Assembly (NCBI GenBank): GCA_930367215.1
Contig: OV884060.1
Span: forward strand, 178,137,253-178,201,252
Reading direction: 5' to 3'
DNA length: 64,000 nt
Origin: Pollenia angustigena
Lineage: Eukaryota; Arthropoda; Insecta; Diptera; Polleniidae
In this document: positions 23,821-35,290 of the stretch, in pieces
Layout: each line of letters begins with the position of its first letter
Numbering within the stretch: position 1 is the stretch's first letter
Translations under genes and position numbers: made by a program
The notes under the pieces: model-generated
What the model was told of the DNA's origin: nothing
Databases searched by the model: none
Seen by the model: the letters and a program-made list of their open reading frames with translations, nothing else

Positions 23821-25000
23821 CAGTTACTGCTAGCAAAGTAAACGAACAGACCTAATATTAAACTTTTTTAATTCAAATAAACAAAAAAAAAAAAACAAAA
23901 AAAAAAATTATTTAAAAAATGTAAACAATTTAATTTTCGGTCACAAGTCTTATTTTGACAAGTGTCTGGCTGCAAAGTGTCTGCGTGTGATTGTTTTTAT
24001 TATTGCCTGTGAATGACAGCATTGACATTGTCATATGACTCGTGTCATTAGTTTAAATATTGAAATTATTTAAGACTCTACTGCGAATATTTGCACATTC
24101 TTCTTAAGAAAAACTGAATAAAAGTAATTAAAGATACATTTTCAGAGCGATCGAAATAACAGTTGTTTAGGGGGATGGGTTGGAATGGTGGGTGGGTTGG
24201 TTTGTTGGTTGGTTGCTTAATCTCTTTGTTTTATCGCTTCGTACTTGGCTTAAATGAATTCTTCATACAGTTTTGTTGTTCATTTCAGTTGATTTGAAAA
24301 ATTTTCTTGATTGCATTCTATTTACTTAATGAAACCAGATGTTACCACTCTAATCTGGAAAGAAGTGATTAAAGTCTGTTTAAGAGCTCTGCTATATTGT
24401 TTGCTTTAAACTGAATCTATTGTGTTGATGGGTGCACCAAGTGATGGTCCATCCATATTGTTTAGCTATCTTAGCGGGGGAAGGGAAAACTTAAAGGTGT
24501 TATCTACGGGAATTTTTTAGTGTCGTTATGATCGTAAATATAATGTTAACTGTTTTGTTTTTTTTTTTCCTAAAGAAAACAAGTGAAAAATAACACTTGT
24601 AAATAAGTACAATTTGCAAGACAACACAGATACAGTTAATTTGCAAAAGTAATTAAGCTAATTTATGGATACAAAAATGAGTTCTTTAGATTGTTTTAAA
24701 TTTACATTGGAGTTAAATTTATCAGTAAAGGAATACTGAATAGTTATGTGTGTCAAGGTTATAGGGGTAAACGTTTTGTTGTTTAAGATAGTTTGGAATG
24801 AAGGAATAACATATACAACCAAATAAAAAAGTTGATAAGTGTAAAGCTTATAGCCTTTTTACACTTGTCAACATCGAAAATCTAGCATCAATTTTCGAAT
24901 TCGTTTAAAATTTCCCATAAGAAATACATAGAGCTTGACATCAACATCTTTATCTCTTTGTATTCCATTCTACAGCTTTTGATTATAGACCAGTCATATT
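23821..25000. other. A+T-rich stretch with a GGTT-rich patch
   Basis: 24167-24222 is a (GGTT/GGTG)n-like purine/pyrimidine-biased patch. Nothing else recognised. Confidence 0.5.
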
Positions 25001-25202
25001 AGGGGTTTCATCTCGGAATGAAAGGTAATAAGCTGTAAATTGGTATAAACCTTTGTTTTGTCGTTCAAAATGTTGTCTCAAAAGTCATAAATGCTATCGA
25101 GTCCGCGTCTTAAGATATTCAAGGTCAAAGGTAATAAAAATCGAACCTGTGTATCACGGAAAGATATAATTGCAAATGATCCAAATTTGTGGTATTTATT
25201 AT

Positions 25203-25647
25203 CCCAGTAAAAAAAATTTGGGTTTTTTGAAGCACTACAGAGAAAAAGCGCATAATCAAGCGCTTCAATTAGAGAGCTCTTATAAAGCAGTAAATGATAA
25301 AGAATAAAACATACAAAAAAGCTGCTATTTTAGTGCTAAAAACGAAGAAGGTTTTAAAGCGAAAAAAATAAAAATATATTATGGCTTACGAAAATGATTA
25401 AAAAAAGGCATTTAACCAAGTAAAAGCAAAACATTAATGAATATATTAATATAGTTAGTCCTTAAAAAAGCACTTTAGGAGCGCTTTGTTTGCATGTTAA
25501 AGAAGCGCTTATTGTCAGCAGAAAATAGTCCCCCAAACCGGGAACACCTCAAACAAAAATCAGGCATCCTATCAGCAGATTTGAAGCGATTTGAGGTATG
25601 AATTCATACAAAAAATCTGCTCCTTTTGGATCACATTTTTTACTGGG
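25203..25647 (+). mobile_element. CCCAGTAAA-type element, 445 bp
   Basis: CCCAGTAAAAAA...TTTTTTACTGGG ends, with sub-terminal AATTTGGGTTTTTTGAAGC on one side and AGCAGATTTTTTG on the other. Two other copies lie at 15330-15745 and 63356-63937 in the opposite orientation. Confidence 0.75.
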
Positions 25648-26241
25648 ATATCATTTAAATATTTTTGTTGTAGTTTTGTAAAAGTTGTCTTATCGTCGGG
25701 TATGTACTCCGTAGAGACATCTTTAAGTTCTTTTAAAGTAAATTGAGAATCTTCATTATTTTCTATACAACAAAAAATCATTGCTTGAGTGACTTGATAC
25801 TCGGGTTAAAAAGTTGGTTTAGCAAATAGTATAATACTTTGCTTCAGCAGCGATCAAATCATATTCGTTCCTTTACTAATTCTCCTATCGAATCGCTTCA
25901 TTCTTCTGCTTTGTTAATTACGTTGTCTTTGAATGCAAGAGTACTTAAATAACTTATTTTCCGTCTATACTTAACTATTTTCCTGTCTGCTACTTCATTA
26001 GCTTCTTGGTCACAAAATAAGCATAATTTTTGTAAATCAAACACTTCATTGCACTTGGCGTTGAAGGTTCACCCTCTTCTATGTTTCGTTTCGATGCAAC
26101 AATAACGTTTTTACTAGTGTGCACTTTTCGGCGTTCGGAACGCACGCTTACCGAACTTAAAGTATTTAAATAGTCTATCATTCCTTTCAATACTACGTTG
26201 CGCACTCTTCGCGCTCTACCCCAAAAACGATTGATTGTATG
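25648..26241 (-). pseudogene. Transposon-type coding remnant
   Basis: Minus-strand open stretches read NRFWGRARRVRNVVLKGMID, then (downstream, after stops) CCIENNEDSQFTLKELKDV and IPDDKTTFTKLQQKYLNDI. The QFTLKEL...PDDKTxxxKLxxKY pattern is one I associate with transposon-borne proteins of arthropods, but I cannot name it. It is cut at its 5' side by the hAT insertion and at its 3' side by the CCCAGT-type element. Confidence 0.45.
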
Positions 26242-27458
26242 CAGTGTTGTCAAAACTTGGTGACCAACATGCAAAAATGGCTAAAAAATTGCTAAAAATG
26301 GGCTAAAAAATGGCTGAAAGCTTTTTTTAAATAAAACACATTAAAATTCAATAACAAAACAGAAATAATTCATTTAAAGTTGTTTACGATAAAATTGTGA
26401 GTTAAGATCAAGTTCTTAAATAAGAATAAACGTAAATTAATATTAAAATAAATTAATATTAAAATAAATTAATATCAAAAAATTAAATCATTGAAAAATT
26501 CGATGTCGTTATTGTTTATCTCATACGAATCACTCATTAGTTTCAAATAATCATAAGTTTTAAATAATTTGAAGGTAAATCATAATCACGCCAACATTTA
26601 CCCAACCTTTTGAGCCCAGATCTACAATAAAAAACAAGTCTGAAAGTATAGTCGGTTAAACCCGACTTTATGATACCCTACACCACATTAGAATCTTTGT
26701 ATCAAATTTTATCAAATAATCTCTAAATGCGACCTGTACTTTGCGCACAAGGTTTACATGGAGAGCCAGCCAGCCGGATAAACATCGTTAATTCGACTCA
26801 GAAAGTGATTCTGAGGTAATCGGTATACGTAAAGGTGGGCTAAGGACCAATATTTTAAGGTGTTACAGACATCAGCACAAACGCATAGTACCCTCTCCAC
26901 TATTGTGGTGGTGGTATAAATATTGTATTGTTATGGTAAAAATATTTACCTAATTGATAAAATCGAATTAACGGTTGCTTAATGTAACGTATTTCTCAAA
27001 TTACTTTTAACGATGTTTACTTGGCTAAACACCCTCTCTACTTCAGCATTAGACCATGGAAGTGAGAGCAACTTTATAGTCAATTCTGAAATTTTCTAAA
27101 ACAATTTTGTTACCGCCTGCATCCCTTTATTGAAATACTTGCAACCAGAAAGAAACAGTTTGTTCCTTTATTTTGAAAGATGTTTCAGCGTCATAGTTTA
27201 TAGCGATTTTCAACATTTGTAAAAGTTGTGATTTAAATTAAAGGCGTTTTAATTGTTCAAAATGTTTATTTTACTTTTATAAATTTTTATAATAAAATAA
27301 AAATTATTCTTTCAAAAGAAAATCGGCAAAAAAATTTTATGACTAAACAAGTTGAAAAATGGCAAAAAAATGGCTAATGGCCAAACTCATTTTTTAATGG
27401 CTAAACAGGGTGAAAAATGGCTAAATCTAGCCACTAAATGGCTAAATTGGCAACACTG
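26242..27458 (-). mobile_element. hAT element remnant with transposase C-terminus
   Basis: Ends CAGTGTTGTC / GGCAACACTG are classic hAT termini. A perfect 8-bp duplication ATTGTATG lies at 26234-26241 and 27459-27466. Sub-terminal (T/A)AATGGCTAAA motifs are repeated at both ends. On the minus strand at about 27006-27065 the frame reads LPWSNAEVERVFSQVN, the hAT dimerisation-domain signature (LPxSNAxVERxFS). Upstream coding is decayed, and a hairpin-head repeat occupies the centre. Confidence 0.92.
26633..26935 (+). repeat. Hairpin-head element inside the hAT
   Basis: AACAAGTCTGAAAGTATAG followed by GTCGGTTAAACCCGAC (hairpin) and ATGATACCCTACACCA. It ends at CTCCACTATTGTGG...GTATAAA. Confidence 0.7.
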
Positions 27459-27715
27459 ATTGTATGAAAAAAGTGCAGATAAAAGTTTTGAGAATTTTAT
27501 ACTCTACAACTTTCATATGGGTGCAAATCTCATTTAAGCAACAAAAAGCGAGATATTCGCGAAAACCCGGTTTTTATAACCTTTGACCTTGAATATCTTA
27601 AGGCGCGGACACAATAGCATTTGTGACTTTTGAGACAACATTTAGAAAGACAAAACAAATGTTTATACCAATTTACAACTTATTATCTCTCATTCCGAGG
27701 TTGGCCCCTTTTCTT

Positions 27716-29460
27716 ACGTAGTAAGGCGAACTTATTTCCCAAATGTGTTGACGCTGTTTCATTGTTTTGTCACTTTCCTTTACATTTTTCAAGTAAAACG
27801 TTTAAATTTAAAATTCCCAAATTATTGCAATTATACAAAGAACATTTCTGTTCTTTGCAGTTTAATCTGTCATTCATTTTATATGTGTACATGAGTATGT
27901 ATGTAATTTCCTCCATAAAAATTCCATTTATAAATGTTCAATTATAACTGAAGCATTTCGTTACATGACATTGTTTCATTCAGTCGCTAAATTCCGCGGA
28001 AAAAATTAACAGGTGTATTTCCTGGCAACAACTCCCACACTTAAGCACTCCCACAATGGAATCCTGCTGAGTAGTCAGAGCTGCCTAAAAAGGCTTTAGC
28101 AAATACTAACGAAAATATATATTTATATGTTATTGAAGTGAAAATAATAATTAATATAAATAACATTTTATTTATATTGATAATTGTAAGAGAAAGGGGT
28201 GGCTTATTTTTTTGTTTTACTACCAACACGTTTCTAGACAAAGATACACTACATGTAACGTGGCATTGAACTTTTCAAAATTAATTTGCTATAAAACGAA
28301 TAATTGACAAAAAAAAAGAACGACATGACAAGGATGGACAACTGACTAAAGATCTTATAATAATAAAAAAAATAAATGTAATTTAATTTTTTTTATTCTT
28401 GCACATTAAATACAAAATATCACAAGTTTTAACATCAATAAACTGCCCAAAAAAGGCAACAAGACATTGAATTTTTATTTTTTTTAACACAAAACACATG
28501 TGCAATAGGGCCATAACTTTTTTACACTTTTTGCGAATATCAAAAACGGCAGAGTATAGTCGTATAGAATATTCAAAGTTATTAATAAAAAATATAATAA
28601 GTTTTTCGGATTGTTTAAAACAGTTCCCGCAGGGTTCGAGTTTGAAAACAACCATTTCTATCTCACGGAAATTACACCTGATATTTGTATATATTCCTAT
28701 ACGTATCTTTTAAATGCTATTTTGGAATTTATCCACTGCTTTAGATTTAAAAATTTTCCTACGGTTTATAATTCATCGCGGTTCAAAATTTGTTGAAAGG
28801 TTTTAAAAAATTTGCTTCCCTGCGTGAGGTTTTTTTTCGCAAAACGACGGGAGACAGGTGTTTTCTTTGCTAAAACATTTTTGGCCACTCCGTGGTACTA
28901 TGCCAAAAATTTGGTTATAGCCCTAATGTGCAAGTTTTTAAAGTCAAATTATGGAAATATTTGGGGGAATAAGTGAAGTACACAAAAAATTTTTTTTATA
29001 ACTTTATTTAAATCCAAATTTCAAACAAAGTTTGAATTGCAATCTCAAAATTCCCAAAAAAAAAAAAATTTTTAAAACCTCCTCGAAAAAATTCTCAATA
29101 GTTCCCAAGCGCGGAAAACTGTTCAAAAAGGTTTTACAAATTAGACCATTAAATTTAAAAAAAAAAAAATATTAAAAAAGTAAAGAAAATATTGAAGGAC
29201 TTTGTAAATTCAAATTTTACTTAAAAAGGGCATTTGTGGTCTAAAAATTTAGATCTAAAATTAAGATCAAAATAAAAAAAATCAGTGAAAATCCCAACTC
29301 AAAAAGAACATTGAAAACATATCCTAAATAAATAACCATTATATAGTTAATATTGACCATACTTTTGTTAGTCTGGACAAATAATGGTAAATTTAGACCA
29401 AATTATATTTATTTAATCATTATATGGTAAACTACCAACAGTAGCATTTATAAAATCGAA
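27716..29460. other. A+T-rich stretch, nothing recognised
   Basis: Contains chance frames of 60-105 codons on both strands; none shows domain motifs or splice signals I can support. Confidence 0.5.
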
Positions 29461-29479
29461 CCATATTGCTCATCTCGAA

Positions 29480-29756
29480 ACGAGTTGCCTGAGCGATTTG
29501 ATATCAGAATCGTATGGGTGCTAGGGCACAGGGATATACTCGGGAACATTAGGGCGGATAAGCTTGCTAGATTTGGTACTACCTTCTTTGTTAAACTATC
29601 GATATTGCTTATGACAGATAGACTGCGTACACTGCATGCAGCGATTCATGGCTCTACTATCGATGACCAAAAGGGACGTGACACTTCCTTTTAGGTGGGC
29701 ATTAGAGCGAACCACCTTGCAAGGGAACAACAAGTGCGCCGTACAACCTCAAATAT
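29480..29756 (+). pseudogene. Non-LTR retrotransposon RNase H fragment
   Basis: The frame reads IRIVWVLGHRDILGNIRADK then LARFGT, the C-terminal RNase H signature of jockey/I-type elements (VWVPGHxDIxGNxxADxLAR). Further on, a shifted frame gives RWALERT. 5' truncated; the rest of the ORF2 end is at 31335-31610. Confidence 0.8.
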
Positions 29757-29819
29757 AAAGTATTTTTGCAAGAAGGTTTCGAAAAAATTAAGAATTTTAT
29801 TAAGCTGCCATATTTGTAT

Positions 29820-30060
29820 GGTTGGAATTCTTAAATTGGGCCTCTGTAACGCGTACGATTCTCCAAGACGGATAAAATGTATGACCAACCCCACCTTATT
29901 TTTCATTTTCATTATCCATTTCTCAAGGGGGCTCCCATACATAATTTTTAGTACAGACAAGAAATATATTGACGAAAAAGTCCTAACCACCTAGGAGTCG
30001 CCTTACCACCTAATAGTCACCAGTAGGGGGGCTCCCATACAAATACATATAATAATTTTT
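29820..30060 (+). repeat. Dispersed repeat shared with 3.04-3.48 kb
   Basis: GGGCTCCCATAC and AGACAAGAAATATATTGACG, with AATTCTTAAATTGGGCC and AATGTATGACCAACC. Confidence 0.5.
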
Positions 30061-30355
30061 CATCTTTTGTGAATAAAATCAAAAGTTGTAGACAGATTTT
30101 AATCATTTATGGCTTACACCGCCTCTGATTCCCACACTACCGACTGTTCTGCATGAATTGTAGAAATATCTTTAGCAAAACTATAATGATTTTTTGCGAG
30201 CTTTAATTTTCTAATTATATAGAAAAATGTTTTTATTCTCTGACATAACGGTAATACGAACAGAGATCTGGTGGATAAATAGCCACTAAAAACCTTCTCG
30301 AGACAAAAACATTGATATATCATACCTTAAGATCGGACTGTGAATGCCTAAGATA

Positions 30356-31261
30356 AAGGGTGATTTTTTAAGAGCTATAGGAAAGTTTAAAAAAAACACA
30401 TAAAATTCAGAAAAATTCATGAAATCTTTATTTGAATCAATAGTACGGTCTATATAATTTAATGTTTGAAGATTATTTCATGCAAATGTTGACCGTGACT
30501 GCGCCTCAATAGTCCATCCGCTTAGTCCAATTTTGGCATACTCTTTCCAACATTTCGGCCGGTATCTCATGAATAAATGCTTCAATGTTGTCTTCCAATG
30601 CGTCAATTGAAGCGGGCATGTGTGTTTAGACATGAGCTTTAACATAGCCCCACAAAAAATAGTCTAAAGGCGTTAAATCGCACGATCTAGGCGGCCAATT
30701 GACCGGACCCGAACGTGAAATAAAATGTTCACCGAACTCGCCTCTCGATAAGTCCATTGTTGAGCGTGCTGTGTGGCATGTGGCAACGTCTTGTTGAAAC
30801 CATATGTCATGCTCTTGCATTTTGGGCAAAAAAAAAGTTAAATATCATCTCACGGTAGCGCTCACCATTCACAGTTACTTTACGATTCGCATCATCTTTG
30901 AAGAAGTACGGTCCAATGATGCCACCAGCCAATAAACCGCACCAAACTGTGACTTTTTCTGGATGCATTGGTAGCTCTTGCAATGCTTCTGGCTGATATC
31001 ACTCCGAAATCGACAATTCTGCTTATTTACGTACCCATTGAGCCAAAAATGAGCTTCGTCGCTGAACACAAGAAGCGCGCGATGAACTTTCTTAACAGAG
31101 CACGCATTTTGATAATTTGCAAGCGTTGTTCGTTTGTAAGGCGGATAATGGTTAAATAATAGACCAAATTGAAGATGTTTGACAGTGAAACAAAACACGA
31201 AACGTGCGTCTGCTGTTTAAACACGTGTTGCCAAAAAGATAATAGCTAAAAAATCACCCAA
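30356..31261 (-). mobile_element. Mariner-like element copy E (second subfamily), defective
   Basis: Ends AAGGGTGATTTTTTAAGAG / TAGCTAAAAAATCACCCAA are flanked by TA (30354-30355, 31262-31263). The minus strand starts LTNEQRLQIIKM (about 31140), runs about 30 residues to VHRAL and joins directly to FSDEAHFWLNGYVNKQN (first catalytic Asp, about 31060). The second motif is QQDVATCHTA (Val for the usual Gly) and the third is SCDLTPLDYFLWGY, followed by a stop. The DNA-binding helix-turn-helix region is deleted, as in copies A and D, and the C-terminal end is stopped early. Terminal repeats are well kept, so it could be moved in trans (inference). Confidence 0.9.
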
Positions 31262-31334
31262 TATAACAAAAAAATGTTGGGAACCTCCTTTCAAAAATAC
31301 TTTATGTTAGAGGGTGTAAGGGGCAATTATTTTT

Positions 31335-31610
31335 TTTAGGTACGGTCTAGTAAGCACACACAGTGTCTGGGAGACGGATATTATGATTACTGCCTCAGCT
31401 ACGGTAAAGAAAATGAAGGGGATAACGTAGAACGCCTTCACTGTCCTGCATTGGCGAGAAGGCGGCTGGCGGAATTGGGATCCTCCACCTTGAACAGCTG
31501 ATATGATTTCTCGGGCATTGAAATGGAGAGCATTTTAAGCTTTATAAGAAGTTCAGGTGGGAGTTCTGTTAAGGGAACTCCATGGTTTCATGTAATTGTT
31601 TTTAACACTG
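31335..31610 (+). pseudogene. Non-LTR retrotransposon ORF2 C-terminal fragment
   Basis: One frame reads GDNVERLHCPALARRRLAEL then SFIRSSGG, matching the end of jockey/I-type ORF2 (ETVEHLLCxCPALAxxR...ILxFIxxSG). It is collinear with the RNase H fragment at 29480-29756. One Cys of the knuckle is missing and a stop interrupts it. Confidence 0.75.
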
Positions 31611-32390
31611 TTAAATTTTCATAATACTCTGCTCCAAAATTACCGTATTCGGTCTTCTGTAAATTTTTAAAAAAAATTACAGCGCGTTGGTTTCTTCAAA
31701 TATTTTTCTTATGTGACTGGCTGTTCCTTTATTGTTTATATGATTTTAAATTGAGTGACGCAAAATTATTTATTTAAAAACAAAATTTTTTTACACATTT
31801 TTGTTCTTATTTTCAGTATGATGTTGTAAAATATTTAAATGATGAGACACGAGTTGTGTTATTTAAAATAAAAATAAAAAAATAAATGTACAACAATCAG
31901 TGAAATGATTGAAATGAGACTACAAACAAGCTTAAGAGGTCCCGTCCATCCATGTGTTATAGATTGAAATTTATTGTAGAACTTATGTGACAAATAATTT
32001 AAACAAATTGTTTTAAATTTTATGTTGACGATGATGAAGAGTTCTTTTAGATTATTTCCTTATTAAATACGTCTCTATTTAGTGATTTAACGATCTTTGG
32101 GGGACATGAATTTTAAAAGGTTAATTTAGTAACTCAACCTTGATGAAAATTGATTTACTATGAATAAAGATTGAGGCATAATTTTGTTTTTACTATGATG
32201 CAGTCTACTTTACGGTGGTTTTCTCAATTTAATTTAGGTGTATCCAACTCTTTAGTAGTGTACCTCAATCTGCTGTAGTGTTTTTCGCTCTAGTAATGTT
32301 TTTCACTTCATTATATGTATGTCATTCGCTGTACTGCGGTGCATTATACTCTAATATGGTGTAGCCGTACAGGATAGGTGGAAAGTGTAT
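31611..32390. other. A+T-rich stretch, nothing firm
   Basis: 32220-32360 shows a loose TAGTGT/CTGTAGTG-type repetition. No other structure seen. Confidence 0.45.
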
Positions 32391-32394
32391 ATAT

Positions 32395-32580
32395 AAGTTT
32401 GTCATTCCGATTGTAATTTCTACAATATTGACGTTGGTCCCTAAAAAATATATTTGTTGGCCCGTCTGTCCTTTGACTTCGATATGAAAGCGCCCATACC
32501 ATATCCTGTCGGAAACAATTGGCTTTTCTTTACTTTGATGAAAATCATAAAAGATTAGGCCAAGCCGAATATAACGCTTT
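32395..32580 (-). repeat. Hairpin-head family fragment
   Basis: TTTGTCATTCCGATTGTAAT and TTCTACAATATTGACG belong to the common tail. GCCAAGCCGAATATAACGC at the right resembles the complement of the head. Confidence 0.5.
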
Positions 32581-33016
32581 TACTTCATTAATTCTACAAT
32601 CGGCCGTCGTACATTTTATATTAAGAAAAAATAGAAAAATCTTGAAATAATTACAATTTCCTAAATTATTTTTGGTAGTCTATAATTAAACTAATAAAAC
32701 ATGTTTGCAATTGAATTTGTATCAATAAAAATAAATCAAATATTTATTTATTTCAGTTTTTTTTTAAATAAAAAAACCCAAACATTTACCCATCTTTCTT
32801 ATTGTAATTAAATAAATTTTAAATAAATAATACTCATATCAAAACAAAAAAATTAGCATCATGGAGCGACCACAATTTGACAGTTAATGACAGGCACTTT
32901 TTTTGAAATTAGTTGTCATGCTCAATGTCTTAATTAGTCTAATTAATGTCTAACGTTTTATTAATTCTAAAGTAAATTAAGTTGGGTTTTTTTTTTATAA
33001 CTTTTGTTGTTATCAG

Positions 33017-33142
33017 GGACCGTAAATAACAGTAATCCAGAAAATGCAAACTCAAATAACTCTTTATGTCAGCGTCAACGGAGACCTATATATTCATATA
33101 CCAATAGATTCGTTGAGAATCTATGGTACAATCATGTAACAG
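33017..33142 (+). CDS. Candidate 126-nt coding exon, gene unknown
   Basis: A T-rich tract ending TTATCAG precedes 33017, and CAG|GTACGC follows at 33143. Between them one frame is open. The exon starts with two bases of a split codon and ends with one (phase 1-1, length divisible by 3, so it could be skipped without frameshift). The 41 full codons give an Asn/Ser-rich start (TVNNSNPENANSNNS) and then LCQRQRRPIYSY and RFVENLWYNH. Complexity is more protein-like than the surrounding DNA and no repeat family in the window covers it. It cannot splice directly to the FAM13 exon, which enters in phase 0, so it would need intermediate exons or belong to another gene. It may be chance. Confidence 0.3.
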
Positions 33143-33389
33143 GTACGCCCAAAGCTACAACGAATGTAAAAAAGGAAAACCAGCTTGATTTTTATTGTTG
33201 TTTTGCAATAGCAACTGTCAACTTTATATATGTTATTATAAAATATGTGTGTGTGAACAACATTTGACAGTTCCTATAACAAAACCCCATAAAAAAAAAA
33301 TAATCAGCTGGTGCTTCGAGCGTGCCTTGTAGATGATTATACCATGGAAAAAAACGATCTCAACTCTACAGTTAAGAGGTTTTTTTCAA

Positions 33390-33662
33390 CGTAAAGATAA
33401 AAGTTCGAACTAAACTCTTTAAAAGAGATTTTGATTTAGCCCTCAGGAGTTTTATTTTTCCGCCTATAATAAAAGTATGTTACGAAATTTTTTTAATTTT
33501 TAAAATAAAACTCTTTTGAGGAGGTTAATTTTTCCGCCTAAATTAAAACTTAAACGTATTTGAGGAGTTTTATTTTTACCGTCTTAAATAAAACTAATTG
33601 CGCCATCATTAAATAAAACTCTGCCGAGAAGTTTTTTTTTCTTCAGAAAATAAAACTCTATT
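33390..33662 (+). repeat. Short tandem-like repeats of GAGGAGTTTTATTTTT
   Basis: GAG(G)AGTTTTATTTTTCCGCC and AATAAAACTCT-type segments occur four to five times at irregular spacing. Confidence 0.5.
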
Positions 33663-33669
33663 TTATATA

Positions 33670-33909
33670 TCGCTCATTTGCTGCAAGACCGGCATAACTC
33701 AAAAAATGAAATTTTGGAGATGCAGAATTGTTCGCTTTGTTTTTCTTTATGTTGTGTATTAAATTCATCTTTATATCTTGTATACTTTCCCAGTTTGAAG
33801 AGAATGTTTCTTCTTTTTTCTAAGTAGTTAGAGCAAATGAAAAACTTTAAATGCGTTTATCTCGAAATGGATTTTTTTGAGTTATGCCGGTCTTGCAGCA
33901 AATGAGCGA
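33670..33909. mobile_element. 240-bp MITE, TA duplication
   Basis: TCGCTCATTTGCTGCAAGAC...GTCTTGCAGCAAATGAGCGA are perfect complements, extended by CGGCATAACTCAAAAAA. TA lies at 33668-33669 and 33910-33911. Confidence 0.88.
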
Positions 33910-33924
33910 TAAATATATACAGTT

Positions 33925-34065
33925 AAGAACACTTTACTTCTCTGTTTGTCAACCGATTTGGAAATACACAATTTAAAAGGTAGTTACTTTCGAAAGTGCA
34001 CAATACATATTTTAGTATTATCTGAGTGGTAAAAAAGGGTAAATTCGGTAAACTTATATCTTCTG
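33925..34065 (+). repeat. Dispersed repeat shared with 23667-23820
   Basis: AAGAACACTTTACTTCTCTG, CAACCGATTTGG and CGAAAGTGCACAA. Confidence 0.6.
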
Positions 34066-34429
34066 GTACTTTTTTTTAAATTCGGCCCTTTTGGGATTTG
34101 TTTGTCACCCCATTTATCTATCTTTAAAACCAATAAACATAGAAATAAATGTTATACCAAAATCGTAAAAAATATAAATTCGTTACAAATATAAATTTGG
34201 TACTTTTTCGAATTTCAAACGTTTAAGGGATGAACATATTACCTATTTTTGGTACTTTTTTAAAACATTTTTCTCTTTGTATTCACATATTGGTATTCAA
34301 TTATGGGCTCCAACTACAATGTTGAAATATGTTATACTTCAATGGAGAATAAAAAGTACCAAAAAGGGGAAATAAAATATCTTTCCTTTACTTCTGTGGT
34401 AGTTTTAGACTTTTCTATAAAATTGAATT

Positions 34430-34910
34430 TAAAAACAAACAAATATTATAGTCCTGAGTGAATGACAGTTGGTACTTTTTTGCTCTACAACTGGTACTTT
34501 TTGAATATGCGTTAATATTGGGACTAGAAACATAAAATTAAACATGCATGTCTCAGAGTGAATACCAATCTGAAAGGGGAGAATACTATTCTTTTTCGTT
34601 CTAAAACTGGTACTTTCTTTGATTCTCGTTTATATTGGATCTAGAAACATAAAATTAAACATGCAATGTCCTGAGTAGGTGAGAATCTGTAAGATCGATA
34701 TTTTTGGTACTTTTTCGTTCTTTAACTGGTACTTATTGAATTTTTATTTAAACTGAACCTTGAAACATAAAATTCAACATGCAGAGCTAAGAGAGATTGA
34801 GAATCTTAAAGTAAATACTTTGGTACTTTTTTCATTTTTAATTGGTACCTTCTGATTATTTCATACTATTGAAGTTTTAAAACTAAATTCAACATTCACG
34901 GACTTTAGTG
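34430..34910 (+). repeat. 118-bp tandem array with GGTACTTTTT motifs
   Basis: AACATGCA-anchored units recur at 34541, 34658 and 34776 (117-118 bp). Each carries GAAACATAAAATT and two GGTACTTTTT boxes. Single boxes continue left to about 34065 and in other parts of the window. Confidence 0.75.
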
Positions 34911-35039
34911 GAAGATAATAAATGGACCGGAGGTTGGTCCCTTGACAAATCTATCCAATAAGACGAAAAAACAAATGCTCTAAACGTTTAAATTTATATA
35001 TACTTATTGGAATGTTTTTTATGTTATTACGTTAATAAT

Positions 35040-35290
35040 TATGGTCGAAATTTCGACCACTAGGCAAACACTAGTGGATATAAATATATTTATATGGTTG
35101 TGAAAGGAAGTTCTTCAAAGTCCCTTAATAAGCTTCAGACAAGAGCGTTAAAAATTGTATTTCTATCAAAAATAGTTCGATGAATTTCGCTTTTGAAATT
35201 CATCAAGATCGGTCTGCAAATCTTTGAGATATGAGCAAAAACTGCTTTAATCATACTCAAGGCGAATTTATGTATTCGGTGGTAGCAGTT
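35040..35290 (+). repeat. Dispersed repeat of the hairpin-head group (partial)
   Basis: AAATTCATCAAGATCGGTCT and TTTGAGATATGAGCAAAAA match the 16.8 and 62.9 kb copies. Confidence 0.5.

Larger units (their letters stand above)
25001..27715. mobile_element. Decayed long-inverted-repeat transposon, twice interrupted
   Basis: AGGGGTTTCATCTCGGAATG...AAGCTGTAAATTGGTAT...GTTGTCTCAAAAGTC...CAAGGTCAAAGGT at 25001-25140 reappears inverted at about 27580-27710. Inside are minus-strand coding remnants, a CCCAGT-type element (25203-25647) and a hAT-like element (26242-27458). Confidence 0.65.

Noticed and set aside
27630..28796. Several 60-105-codon ORFs on both strands
   Set aside because: Overlapping frames on both strands in A+T-rich DNA, no motifs; consistent with chance.
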